Positions 28,206 through 37,382 of a stretch of DNA of 64,000 bases are shown here, in pieces. The translations under genes were made by a program, and so were the position numbers. The DNA comes from Flavobacterium eburneipallidum (GTDB taxonomy: Bacteria > Bacteroidota > Bacteroidia > Flavobacteriales > Flavobacteriaceae). Under the pieces are notes generated by a model that was not told the DNA's origin, searched no databases, and worked only from the letters and a program-made list of their open reading frames with translations. Numbering within the stretch: position 1 is the first letter of the stretch; the number at the start of each line of letters is the position of its first letter. The DNA lies in contig NZ_CP114291.2 in the NCBI RefSeq assembly GCF_027111355.2, forward strand, positions 3,162,001-3,226,000, written 5' to 3'.

Positions 28206-30620
28206 TTATTTAAAAGAAGTTACAATCAATAAAGCAATACTAGTTATTACACTACCTATACTTACCCATTCTCCCGTACTCATTTTTCTCGTTTCTGGTT
28301 TTTCAGGAACCACAATTTGAGATCCTGGCAATACTTTAGGATAAGTTCTAATAAAGAAAAAAGAACTAGACACAGCTGCTTTTCCATTTGGATAAATAAT
28401 ATAAGCTTTTTTCTTCCAACCTTTAGCATCTGTTCCGCCTACGGAATTCAAATAATACCCAAAGCCTTTCCCTTTGTCATAAGGGATTTCAGAGGTTAAC
28501 AATACATTACCAGTTACTTTTACACTTTCATTATTTACAGCTACTTCTATTTCATCACCAGGAAATAAAGTAACATTGGTTTTGTCTTCTGGATCTTTTA
28601 CAATTTTCCTCCAATCGACTGGGATGGTTGCATATTTTAAATCTTCTTTTAATTTTTTGGTCAATTTATCATGCAATGAATCTTTTTTTCCTAAATTCAA
28701 ATTAATACTTTCCAAATCTTCAATTTGTTTGGCTTGAATAGGGCGCTTGATTTTTACTCCATCAATATTAGCAACTGAATTTAATCCTCCTGCTCTTTGA
28801 ATTATGTCGTAAATTTTTTCTTTTTTGTTCGCCAAAACATATTTACCTGAATAATGTACAGCTCCTGAAACAGTTACCATCTCGGGTTTTTCATATACAG
28901 ACATTCTACGAATATTAACCACATCAAACGGCTCTAATGCAAAATTTTTGATTTGTTCATTATTGCCTGGAGTAATTTCTAAATTGAATAATTGTACTCT
29001 ATTGGGATTGTTATCATCAGCTTCATCTGATTTAATCATTCTAGCCACTTCTACTCTTTTAGAAGCTGAACCTGTTAAACCACCTGCTTGTAATAATAAA
29101 TCATTCAGCGTTAAACTTTCTTGATAATCATATTCCCCTGGGCTTTTTATTTCTCCATCTATAGTGATTTTATATTCTTCTCTAAAATCTAAAATAGAAT
29201 ATACGGTTACTATATCTTCTTTCTTTAAAGGAATATCTGCTGCTAGATCTCCCGCTAAAGCATTCGCTAAATTCACATTGGTCACTTCTGTTGTCAAATC
29301 TGATTTTAATCGAACAATAGTGGCTCTATTGGTGTAAGCGTCTTCTTTTAAACCATCTGCTTGTGTGATAAGATCTGAAACGCGCATTCCTTCATAAAAA
29401 GAATAGGTATTGGGTCTGAATACAGCGCCTTCAATTTTGATACGGTTTTCAAAACGATTCAAAATCTTACTCACTCGAAATACATCGCCCGAAAGAGGTT
29501 TATAGATTCCAAATTCAGCTGATTTTACATCTTTTACTTTAAATTCCTTGCTGGTTTTTTGTAATACACTTACCGATGCGGTATAGGCTAACTCACTAAA
29601 TCCAGATGCAAAAGACAATAAGTCTTTGAAAGTTTCTCCGGCTTTCATCTCGAATATCCCAGGACGTTTTACTTGTCCTTGCAAAGTAACTCTTTGGCTA
29701 TAAGCTGGAATTCGAATAACATCGTTATCTTTTAAGCCCACATTATCGGACTGATTTCCATTTACCAAAAATTTGTAAATATCAATAGTCTTATACAATC
29801 GGTTATTTCTTAATAATTCTATATTTCTATAACTTCCGTTTTTACCTGGACCACCCGCTAAAAACAAAGCATTATAGACTGTTGACAATGAAGAAACCGA
29901 ATAATTTCCCGGTTGTTTTCCTCCTATTATTGTTATTTTTATGGTTCTAATACGAGTCAAACTTACATCTACTTGGGATTGTCCTGAATTTACAGTACTG
30001 TAAACTCTAGCGATGGCAGATTTTATTTTTTGAGTAGCGGCTTCAATACTCATACCTGAAACAGCAATTTGACCCACATACTGAATATTCACTTTTCCTT
30101 CTACAGATACAGGAATACTGGCATTAAATTCTTGCACACCGTAAACACTAACTTGCAATTCGTCACCTGGACCTAACACATAATTTACAGGAGTTGCTAA
30201 TTTTGAACTTGGCTCAAAATTTAGTGTTGGATTATCAAATAATTCTGAACCAAAAATCAACGCGTTCAAAGTGTCTTTTACTTTCTTGTTGACAATTTTA
30301 TCTTGCTTACGACCTATTTCTTCTTGATTGGTTTTTTCCGAATCAGAAATCACTTTTGGAGTGGATTGCATTCCTAATCGGGTCTTTAATTTGGCAAACT
30401 CGGTTGCCGACATTCCTTTTGCCAAAGCCAAAGGCTCTAACTGATCAATCGTGGTATTGTTTGTTTGTAATTGGGTTTTAATTTTAGCAATATCAGAATC
30501 TGATAAATAATCGACTCTCAAAGTACTCAAATCAGACGCCTTCAATACATCTTGCGCCATTAAAGCATTGGATTGAAACAACACAAACGACAGTAAAAGG
30601 GCGGTAATGATTTTTCTCAT
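28206..30620 (-). CDS. Large SLBB-domain polysaccharide export protein (Wza superfamily)
   Basis: An 804-aa protein with a signal peptide (MRKIITALLLSFVLFQSNALMAQ-type, cleaved after about residue 22; no lipobox Cys). Then follow a short helical domain (about 30-90), the Poly_export domain starting VLGPGDELQVSVYG (about 148-161), and at least five SLBB repeats (VTLQGQVKRPGIFE, IKIEGAVFRPNTYS, ITIDGEIKSPGEYD, VTVSGAVHYSGKYV, VKVTGNVL), ending in one membrane helix. It is more than twice as long as the two Wza lipoproteins in this window. It should form the outer-membrane or periplasm-spanning exit channel of module A together with the Wzz protein. Confidence 0.9.
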   Translation of the reverse strand: MRKIITALLLSFVLFQSNALMAQDVLKASDLSTLRVDYLSDSDIAKIKTQLQTNNTTIDQLEPLALAKGMSATEFAKLKTRLGMQSTPKVISDSEKTNQEEIGRKQDKIVNKKVKDTLNALIFGSELFDNPTLNFEPSSKLATPVNYVLGPGDELQVSVYGVQEFNASIPVSVEGKVNIQYVGQIAVSGMSIEAATQKIKSAIARVYSTVNSGQSQVDVSLTRIRTIKITIIGGKQPGNYSVSSLSTVYNALFLAGGPGKNGSYRNIELLRNNRLYKTIDIYKFLVNGNQSDNVGLKDNDVIRIPAYSQRVTLQGQVKRPGIFEMKAGETFKDLLSFASGFSELAYTASVSVLQKTSKEFKVKDVKSAEFGIYKPLSGDVFRVSKILNRFENRIKIEGAVFRPNTYSFYEGMRVSDLITQADGLKEDAYTNRATIVRLKSDLTTEVTNVNLANALAGDLAADIPLKKEDIVTVYSILDFREEYKITIDGEIKSPGEYDYQESLTLNDLLLQAGGLTGSASKRVEVARMIKSDEADDNNPNRVQLFNLEITPGNNEQIKNFALEPFDVVNIRRMSVYEKPEMVTVSGAVHYSGKYVLANKKEKIYDIIQRAGGLNSVANIDGVKIKRPIQAKQIEDLESINLNLGKKDSLHDKLTKKLKEDLKYATIPVDWRKIVKDPEDKTNVTLFPGDEIEVAVNNESVKVTGNVLLTSEIPYDKGKGFGYYLNSVGGTDAKGWKKKAYIIYPNGKAAVSSSFFFIRTYPKVLPGSQIVVPEKPETRKMSTGEWVSIGSVITSIALLIVTSFK

Positions 30621-30915
30621 AATTCTACAGAAATTAATTGTATTTTATTTTTTAAATATAGATTCTCTTTAATTCTATTTTGCATTCCATGGCTTCGCCG
30701 CAGTGACTCCCATAATTAGGTGCACCAAAAACTTAAACTATTGCAAATTTATAGTAAATAAAAAATTTACCTCTTTTTTACACACAAAATATGACACTTT
30801 CAATGCCAAAACAAAAAGCACATATTAGCCTCTATCAAACTAACAACAAGGCTTTTATGATTAAAAATTATTTAGCTTAACAATTTAATAATAATAAAAT
30901 CTTAAAATAAATAAA
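30621..30915. other. 295-bp leader/intergenic region between upxY and the SLBB export gene
   Basis: There is no coding frame of note. On the minus strand it holds a possible -7 box at 30744-30751, a weak AT hairpin GTAAAT/ATTTAC (30754-30770), and a 9-base mini-hairpin GGC-GAA-GCC (30691-30699) that recurs upstream of fcl. Coming right after the UpxY gene, it may carry the antiterminator recognition element. Confidence 0.5.
30744..30751 (-). promoter_or_regulatory. Putative -7 box upstream of the SLBB export gene
   Basis: TAAATTTG on the minus strand fits TAnnTTTG, about 125 nt before the ATG at 30620. No clear -33 element is present. The region is AT-rich, so the match is weak. Confidence 0.3.
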
Positions 30916-31386
30916 TTAGTCTTCTTTTTTATCTATTCGTAATAAACAGCCCAACGATTCTAAAATCAAGATATAATGGTTTTGTTTTACTTCTTGAATA
31001 ATGGCAGATTGACTAATAAATGGCCCTGATTCCAGCATGATTTTGTCGCCTTTTTTCCATTTATCTAATGAAACTTCATAAGTAGCTGGGGCAGCTAACC
31101 AAGTTTGAATGGCTTCAATTTCTGAATCTTTGACCATTGCTGGTTTTCCTAACCAAAACAAATAGCGAACGGCTCCCGGAATTTGAAAAACCTTATTTCG
31201 ATCCTTTTCTTCAATTTGCACGAAAATATAAGAATTAAACAAAGGTACACTTATTGTTTTTTTGCGATCAGACCATTGGCTTGTTTTGGTTACCAAAGGG
31301 CAATACGTAACTACTCCAATTTCATTCAATCGTTCGGCTACTTTTTTTTCCCATTTGGGTTTGGTGTACACTACATACCAATTCAT
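30916..31386 (-). CDS. UpxY-family transcription antiterminator (NusG N-terminal domain)
   Basis: A 156-aa NusG-like protein. The NGN domain begins MNWYVVYTKPKWEKKVAERL (1-20) and includes VPLFNSYIFVQI (about 47-58) and IPGAVRYLFWLGKPA. A short KOW-like end follows (about 115-156: WKKGDKIMLESGPF). UpxY proteins of Bacteroides act like RfaH: they bind RNA polymerase on the 5' leader of their own polysaccharide operon and suppress early termination. Here the gene is not first in the operon but lies between rfbB and the SLBB gene, followed by a 295-bp leader-like gap. It starts with ATG. Confidence 0.9.
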   Translation of the reverse strand: MNWYVVYTKPKWEKKVAERLNEIGVVTYCPLVTKTSQWSDRKKTISVPLFNSYIFVQIEEKDRNKVFQIPGAVRYLFWLGKPAMVKDSEIEAIQTWLAAPATYEVSLDKWKKGDKIMLESGPFISQSAIIQEVKQNHYILILESLGCLLRIDKKED

Positions 31387-31467
31387 ATCTTATCTACTCT
31401 TTTTCGAGGTTGCAAATTATGGTCTGAAATTTAATTTTTATGACAACTTACTGCCTTCTTCTAACTT

Positions 31468-32514
31468 CTAGGAATACATTTTGTCGTAATATTTCTCATA
31501 ATCGCCAGAGGTTACACTATTCAACCATTCCTGATTATTAAGATACCAATCTATGGTAAACTCTAATCCTTGTTCGAAAGTAACCGATGGTTCCCAGCCC
31601 AATTCTTTGTTTATTTTATTAGCATCAATGGCATAACGCAAATCGTGTCCAGGACGATCTTTTACATAAGTGATTAGTTTAGCTGATTCTCCAGTAACTC
31701 TACCCAATTTTGTATCCATAATTTGGCACAAAACTTTGACTAAATCAATGTTTTTCCATTCGTTGAATCCACCAATATTATAGGTTTCGTGATTTTTTCC
31801 TTGGTGAAAAACCAAATCAATTGCCACAGCATGATCCTTCACGAACAACCAATCGCGAGTGTAATTTCCGTCACCATAAACAGGCAAAGGTTTGTTATTA
31901 ATAATATTGTTGATAAACAACGGAATTAGTTTTTCTGGAAAATGATTAGGTCCATAATTGTTAGAACAATTAGTCAAAACATAAGGCAATCCATAAGTTT
32001 CACCATAAGCTCTCACAAAATGATCGGAACTTGCTTTTGAAGCTGAATAAGGTGAATTGGGATCATAAGGAGTGGTTTCTGTAAACAAGCCTTCAGCACC
32101 CAAAGAGCCATACACTTCGTCTGTACTAACATGATAAAAACGTTTTCCTTCAAAGTTATTTGTCCATTGTTTTCTCGCTGCATTAAGTAAATTCACTGTC
32201 CCTATTACATTGGTTTTTACAAAAGCCATAGGATCTTCGATAGAACGATCGACATGAGATTCGGCAGCCAAATGAATCACACCATCAAATTGATGCTCTT
32301 TAAATAATTTACCAATAAAATTTTCATCGGTAATATCTCCTTTTACGAAAGTGTAATTCGGTTCCTTTTCAATATCAATGATGTTCTCTAAATTTCCTGC
32401 ATAGGTAAGTGCATCCAAATTAAAAATTTGGTGTTCTGGGTATTTTTGAACAAAACGCCTAACAACATGAGATCCAATAAATCCTGCTCCACCTGTAATC
32501 AGTATTTTTTTCAT
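31468..32514 (-). CDS. rfbB: dTDP-glucose 4,6-dehydratase
   Basis: A 348-aa extended SDR of RmlB type: GGAGFIGSH at 8-16, the active-site TDE at 131-133, and Y156xxxK160 in SPYSASK. Further family signature: NNYGPNHFPEKLIPL. It converts dTDP-glucose to dTDP-4-keto-6-deoxyglucose. It is separated by about 12 kb from rfbC-rfbD-rfbA but is on the same strand and probably in the same long transcript. It begins with ATG. Confidence 0.96.
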   Translation of the reverse strand: MKKILITGGAGFIGSHVVRRFVQKYPEHQIFNLDALTYAGNLENIIDIEKEPNYTFVKGDITDENFIGKLFKEHQFDGVIHLAAESHVDRSIEDPMAFVKTNVIGTVNLLNAARKQWTNNFEGKRFYHVSTDEVYGSLGAEGLFTETTPYDPNSPYSASKASSDHFVRAYGETYGLPYVLTNCSNNYGPNHFPEKLIPLFINNIINNKPLPVYGDGNYTRDWLFVKDHAVAIDLVFHQGKNHETYNIGGFNEWKNIDLVKVLCQIMDTKLGRVTGESAKLITYVKDRPGHDLRYAIDANKINKELGWEPSVTFEQGLEFTIDWYLNNQEWLNSVTSGDYEKYYDKMYS

Positions 32515-32558
32515 TTTCGAATTTTAATTTTAACTTTTTTAAATATCTATTTAGAATC

Positions 32559-33842
32559 TTACAATCTACCGTCAGCTATATGTCCTAAAACTCCTTTAAC
32601 GTCATAAACAATACTGTTTTTATTGCGAATGGCATTAAAGTCTAAATCCAAAAACTCTTGGTGCGCCACTCCTAAAACAATGGCATCAAAAGTAGTTGTG
32701 GGTTTTTCTTTGCTGAAATTTAATTTATATTCATGCAAAACCTCTACAGGACTTGCCAAAGGATCATAAAGACTTACTTGAATTCCATAATCTTCAAGCG
32801 CAGCAATCACATCTACAATTTTAGTATTTCTTACATCGGGACAATTTTCTTTGAAGGTAATCCCTAACATCAAAAGACTTGCTCCATTGATGGTAATTCC
32901 TTTCTTAATCATCAATTTCACCACTTGCGAAGCTACGTATTCGCCCATACTGTCATTCAAACGACGACCTGCCAAAATTATTTCGGGATGATAACCATTT
33001 TCTTGTGCTTTTTGGGCTAAATAATAAGGATCAACACCGATGCAATGTCCGCCAACCAATCCTGGTTTGAAAGGGAGAAAATTCCATTTGGTTCCTGCAG
33101 CAGCTAAAACAGCTTGTGTATCAATCTCTAAAATATTGAATATTTTGGCCAGTTCATTGACAAAAGCGATATTAATGTCACGTTGCGAATTCTCAATAAC
33201 TTTTGCTGCTTCGGCAACTTTAATCGATGGTGCTAAATAAGTTCCTGCTGTGATTACAGATTGATACAACTCATTTACTTTCTGACCAATTTCAATAGTC
33301 GATCCCGAAGTGACTTTCAAAATTTTATCTACTGTATGCTCTTTATCACCTGGATTGATTCTCTCTGGAGAATAGCCCGCAAAAAAATCTTCATTAAATT
33401 TTAGTCCTGATATTTTTTCTAAAACGGGTACGCATTCTTCTTCGGTTACGCCCGGATAAACTGTAGATTCATAAATAACGATGTCTCCTTTTTTTAATAC
33501 TTTTCCAACCGTTTCACTTGATTTATACAAAGGCGTTAAATCGGGACGGTTATTTTTATCTACTGGTGTAGGAACTGTAACTATAAAGTAATTACAATCT
33601 GCAATTTCTGCAAGTGAAGAAGTACAGTACAAACCGTTACTATCAGACGATTTTTCAACTAATACTTGTTTCAAAGTGGCAGTATCAATCTCCAAAGTAG
33701 TATCATTGCCTTGTTGCAAAGCTTCGATTCTAGACTGATTAATATCAAATCCAATAACAGGATATTGTGTAGCAAATAATCGTGCCAATGGCAAACCTAC
33801 ATATCCCAAACCTATAACTGCTATTTTTATATCTGTTTTCAA
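32559..33842 (-). CDS. UDP-N-acetyl-hexosamine 6-dehydrogenase (TviB/WbpO type)
   Basis: A 427-aa UDP-sugar dehydrogenase: NAD-binding IAVIGLGYVGLPLA (7-20), YESTVYPGVTEEEC (124-137), FAGYSPERINPGD (154-166) and the catalytic C267 in GGHCIGVDPYYLA. The close match to Vi-antigen TviB/VipA and WbpO, together with the WbpP/TviC-like epimerase directly upstream, suggests oxidation of UDP-GlcNAc (or UDP-GalNAc) to the uronic acid. The product would then be UDP-GalNAcA. The start is a TTG at 33842; no ATG lies upstream before the in-frame stop. Confidence 0.93.
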   Translation of the reverse strand: MKTDIKIAVIGLGYVGLPLARLFATQYPVIGFDINQSRIEALQQGNDTTLEIDTATLKQVLVEKSSDSNGLYCTSSLAEIADCNYFIVTVPTPVDKNNRPDLTPLYKSSETVGKVLKKGDIVIYESTVYPGVTEEECVPVLEKISGLKFNEDFFAGYSPERINPGDKEHTVDKILKVTSGSTIEIGQKVNELYQSVITAGTYLAPSIKVAEAAKVIENSQRDINIAFVNELAKIFNILEIDTQAVLAAAGTKWNFLPFKPGLVGGHCIGVDPYYLAQKAQENGYHPEIILAGRRLNDSMGEYVASQVVKLMIKKGITINGASLLMLGITFKENCPDVRNTKIVDVIAALEDYGIQVSLYDPLASPVEVLHEYKLNFSKEKPTTTFDAIVLGVAHQEFLDLDFNAIRNKNSIVYDVKGVLGHIADGRL

Positions 33843-33905
33843 TTTTTTGTTTTTTTGTTCTCCTGAACTATCATATATTTAACACAGACGCAACACATTA
33901 CATCT

Positions 33906-34886
33906 CTACAAATTATTCCAATACCATTCAATGGCTTCCTTCAAACCTTCTTGTAATGAAAATTTCGGTTCATAACCCAACAATGCTTTTGCCTTATCAA
34001 TACTTGCTAACGAATGCGGAATATCTCCTGCACGACTAGGACCGTATTCAATTTTAACATCAGCGATTCTTGCATCATATCTTGAAAGATACTTTTTTAA
34101 ATAACCTACCAAATCGTTTAATGTATTTCTATCTCCAAAAGCGGTATTGAATACGGTATTTATAGCATCAGGATTTTGTGTCAATATGGCTAATTCATTC
34201 ATTTGAATTACATTATCAATATAAGTAAAATCTCTAGAATAGTTTCCATCGCCATTAATTAACGGACTTTCTAACTTTGTTAATTGCGATACAAATTTTG
34301 GAATTACAGCAGCATAAGCTCCATTAGGATCTTGTTTTCTTCCAAAAACATTAAAATAACGCAAGCCTATTGTTTCTAATCCATAAGTTCTGCTGAAAAT
34401 ATCTGCATACAATTCATTCACATATTTGGTTATCGCATAAGGTGAAAGCGGTTTTCCTATTACGTCTTCTATTTTTGGCAAACCTTGTGAATCTCCATAA
34501 GTAGAGGAACTGGCTGCATAAATAAATCGTTTTACATTAGCATCACGAGAAGCTACCAGCATATTCAAAAAACCCGAAACATTAACCTCATTAGTAGTAA
34601 TTGGATCTTTAATAGATCGTGGCACAGAACCCAAAGCGGCTTGGTGCAAAACATAATCTACACCTTGAGTTGCATTCTGACAATCGGTTAGATTCCGAAT
34701 ATCGCCTTCAATTAATCGAAAATTGGGATGATTGATACAATCTTTTAAATTATGACGATGACCAGTGGAAAAATTATCCAAACAAGTAACCTGATAATTT
34801 TTGGACAAAAAATAATCACAAAGGTTAGAGCCAATAAATCCAGCTCCACCAGTAATTAATATACTATGTGTATTTTCTTTTTTCAT
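33906..34886 (-). CDS. wbpP: UDP-GlcNAc(A) 4-epimerase (WbpP/TviC type)
   Basis: From the ATG at 34886 the protein is 326 aa. SDR motifs: GGAGFIGSN at 13-21, the catalytic triad SSSTYG (126-131) and Y150xxxK154 in SPYAITKYVNELY. The segment AASSSTYGD with the later PLSPYAITKYVNE is characteristic of WbpP, which interconverts UDP-GlcNAc and UDP-GalNAc (or their uronic acids). It is followed by the matching TviB-like dehydrogenase, so the pair most likely makes UDP-GalNAcA for module A. Confidence 0.92.
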   Translation of the reverse strand: MKKENTHSILITGGAGFIGSNLCDYFLSKNYQVTCLDNFSTGHRHNLKDCINHPNFRLIEGDIRNLTDCQNATQGVDYVLHQAALGSVPRSIKDPITTNEVNVSGFLNMLVASRDANVKRFIYAASSSTYGDSQGLPKIEDVIGKPLSPYAITKYVNELYADIFSRTYGLETIGLRYFNVFGRKQDPNGAYAAVIPKFVSQLTKLESPLINGDGNYSRDFTYIDNVIQMNELAILTQNPDAINTVFNTAFGDRNTLNDLVGYLKKYLSRYDARIADVKIEYGPSRAGDIPHSLASIDKAKALLGYEPKFSLQEGLKEAIEWYWNNL

Positions 34887-34903
34887 TGGTTTATAATCCA
34901 ATA

Positions 34904-37369
34904 CTAGCTTTTATCTTTTGTAAACTTTTCTATTATTTTTTCAAAAAAATCTTTTGGAACACTATCATCTGTGTATCCGTTAGAATAAGTAGTATTCCCG
35001 TAGCCATAACCATAGCCATAACCGTAACCAGCACCATATTTGGCTTTATTTTGAAATCCATTCAAAATAATACTGGTATTATTAAGCTCACCTCGTTTGA
35101 CTCTATTATTCAACAAGGTAATCATTTCTTTTTTAGTAAAATTTTGTCTAACAATATATAAAGTTACATCGCAATATTGAGCCAACTCTAAAGCATCTGA
35201 AACCAACCCAACTGGTGGAGTATCTAAAATAATGTAATCGTATTTTTGTTTTAATTCTTCGATCAACTCTTTCATACCATCGCTCAAAATCATTTCGGCA
35301 GGATTTGGAGGAATCGGCCCTGAAATAATAACGTCAAGAAACGGAATATGAGTATGATTGATAATCTCGTCAACTGTTTTTTGTTTGATCAAATAATTGA
35401 CAACACCTACTTCATTAGTCAAATTGAATTCGTCAAAGAGTTTTGGTTTTCTCAAATCCAATCCAAGTATTACTGTCTTTTTTTCGCTTAATGCAAATAC
35501 TGTTGCAATATTCAAGGCACAAAATGTTTTTCCTTCACCACTTACAGAGGAAGTTATCATAAGTGTTTTTGCACCGTCCAATTTTTGTTGTTTGTATAGA
35601 AATTGCAAAGACGATCGAATGGCTCTAAACGACTCTGAAAGAGCCGATTTTGGTTTTTCAAATACGGCCAATTCTGATTTTTCATTACTCAAACCGATAA
35701 CACCAATCAATGGGATTTGGGTCAGTTTACTAACATCTTCCGTATTCTGAATAGCATTATTGATGAAGAAAATAGCAAATACAAAAAGTAACGGAATCAA
35801 CAATCCTAAAAACAATGCCAACACATAATTGACAGAAGTTTTAGGGCCAATAAGACCTCCACCTATATCTTTTGCAGGATCTATAAAATGAATATCCGAT
35901 AAATTAGCGGCTTTTACAATATCGGCTTCACTCCTTTTTTGAAGAAAAGTACTATAGATATTATCGCTTAAATCGTATTTCCTTTTAATTTTTATTAATT
36001 CTTGCTGATCTTCTGGGAGTTTTTTAATACTGCTTTCCGCCTCATTAATTTTACTATTTACCAAATTCATGTCGTACTGCAAAGAAGTTTTTGCAGTAGC
36101 GATATTCTCCAGCAATACTTTCTTGATGGCTTCCATCTGATTGTCAAAATCTTTGAATATTTTTTCGCTTTTGACAGCATAAGCCATTTCTGAACGTTGA
36201 GTAGAAAGTGAAATCAGCTTCGAAACATTCATTACAATATTAGGATCTTCAATTCCTGCTACTGTTGGCGCAGGAAGTTTAGCATAGTCCACACTATTTT
36301 TTAAATAGGCTTTCAAGGAATTATAATACGAAATTTTTCGGCTGATTTCATCTTTTTGAACATCAAATTCTAAAATTTGTCCCGAAAATTTCCCTCCTCC
36401 TTCTTCAATATCATATATGTTTTTATTGCTTCTAAACGATTTCAACTCGTTCGTAGTTTCTTTCAATTGAGCTTCCATAGCCACAAGCGTACTATCTATA
36501 AAACTTATGGTATTGGTAGCAAATTGGTTTTTGCTATCCAATTGTCTTTTGATAAGCATTTTTACAGTTGCATTCAAATACTCCACCATTCGAGCTTTGT
36601 TTGTTCCTTGCATTCCTAGGGTAATTATAGAGCCTCCCTTTTCGTCTGTACTGACATTTATGCCTCTGTAACCAGAAACAGTTCCGTCAAAATCATTGAA
36701 TTGAACGAAATATTCATTCCCTTTATAAATCCCAGGGTTATCTTTTATTTGTAATTTCCAATCTAAAAAAGGCAATGAAACTCGTTGTCCTACTTTGTAT
36801 TTTTTTATGAAATCGCCAACTGCCACGGCAGTATTTCGATAGGAATTATCCGAATAGGTAACTAACGAAACTGAATTGGAAGCAAAAGGTATTCGAATTT
36901 CATATTCATTTTCGCTTAAGAATTTAATTTTGATAAGAGTTCCTGCTAGTTGCCCTTTGGATTTATCAATATCTACATAAAAAGGAACGGCCCCATAAGC
37001 ATCGACCAAATTGTATTCTCCTTGCGATAAATACCCAATATAATACTGAAGTTTATCGACCACTAGCTCATTGTGAGAACGCGATTTTAGCGTTGTGGAA
37101 ATGGTTTGAACTTGATCTGAAGGACCTCCCCAATTAAAAACCAAACTCGTATTGGAAGTAAACAATGGATTGCTTTCTTCTTTTACAGAGATTAGCGTTT
37201 CCATGGCATAAATTTTTTCTTTGCGAATGTTTACCTGATAGGCGATACTGAAAGTAATGGCTAAACTCAATACAAACCACTTCCAATAACTCGCAATCTT
37301 TAGTAAAAACCCTTTGAAATCAAAACCCGATTGGGCTTCAAAAATAGAAAAATCTTTTATGTCTAGCAT
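34904..37369 (-). CDS. wzc: Wzc-type BY-kinase / chain-length regulator with (Gly-Tyr)n tail
   Basis: An 821-aa protein. The N-terminal Wzz part has a helix at about 27-47, a long periplasmic coiled-coil region (about 280-460) and a second helix at about 505-530. The kinase domain has Walker [11 protein letters not shown], Walker A' VILGLDLRKPKL and Walker B YIILDTPPVGLVSDA. The C-terminus carries a tyrosine-rich tail ([11 protein letters not shown] followed by more Tyr; eight in about 24 residues), the site of autophosphorylation in this family. It lies 13 bp after the Wza lipoprotein gene. The divergent CpsB phosphatase at 14289 is its probable antagonist. Confidence 0.93.
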   Translation of the reverse strand: MLDIKDFSIFEAQSGFDFKGFLLKIASYWKWFVLSLAITFSIAYQVNIRKEKIYAMETLISVKEESNPLFTSNTSLVFNWGGPSDQVQTISTTLKSRSHNELVVDKLQYYIGYLSQGEYNLVDAYGAVPFYVDIDKSKGQLAGTLIKIKFLSENEYEIRIPFASNSVSLVTYSDNSYRNTAVAVGDFIKKYKVGQRVSLPFLDWKLQIKDNPGIYKGNEYFVQFNDFDGTVSGYRGINVSTDEKGGSIITLGMQGTNKARMVEYLNATVKMLIKRQLDSKNQFATNTISFIDSTLVAMEAQLKETTNELKSFRSNKNIYDIEEGGGKFSGQILEFDVQKDEISRKISYYNSLKAYLKNSVDYAKLPAPTVAGIEDPNIVMNVSKLISLSTQRSEMAYAVKSEKIFKDFDNQMEAIKKVLLENIATAKTSLQYDMNLVNSKINEAESSIKKLPEDQQELIKIKRKYDLSDNIYSTFLQKRSEADIVKAANLSDIHFIDPAKDIGGGLIGPKTSVNYVLALFLGLLIPLLFVFAIFFINNAIQNTEDVSKLTQIPLIGVIGLSNEKSELAVFEKPKSALSESFRAIRSSLQFLYKQQKLDGAKTLMITSSVSGEGKTFCALNIATVFALSEKKTVILGLDLRKPKLFDEFNLTNEVGVVNYLIKQKTVDEIINHTHIPFLDVIISGPIPPNPAEMILSDGMKELIEELKQKYDYIILDTPPVGLVSDALELAQYCDVTLYIVRQNFTKKEMITLLNNRVKRGELNNTSIILNGFQNKAKYGAGYGYGYGYGYGNTTYSNGYTDDSVPKDFFEKIIEKFTKDKS
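34993..35026 (-). repeat. Hexanucleotide tandem repeat coding for the (Gly-Tyr)n tail of Wzc1
   Basis: About five degenerate copies of a 6-bp unit (plus strand CCATAG/CCATAA/CCGTAA) encode alternating Gly-Tyr near the C-terminus. Gain or loss of a unit would keep the frame and change only the number of tyrosines. Confidence 0.7.
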
Positions 37370-37382
37370 TTTGGAATTGGTA

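Noticed and set aside
30621..30915. Riboswitch or canonical JUMPstart/ops element
   Set aside because: No conserved riboswitch core and no GGCGGTAG sequence was found; only the small GGC-GAA-GCC motif is reported as a hypothesis.
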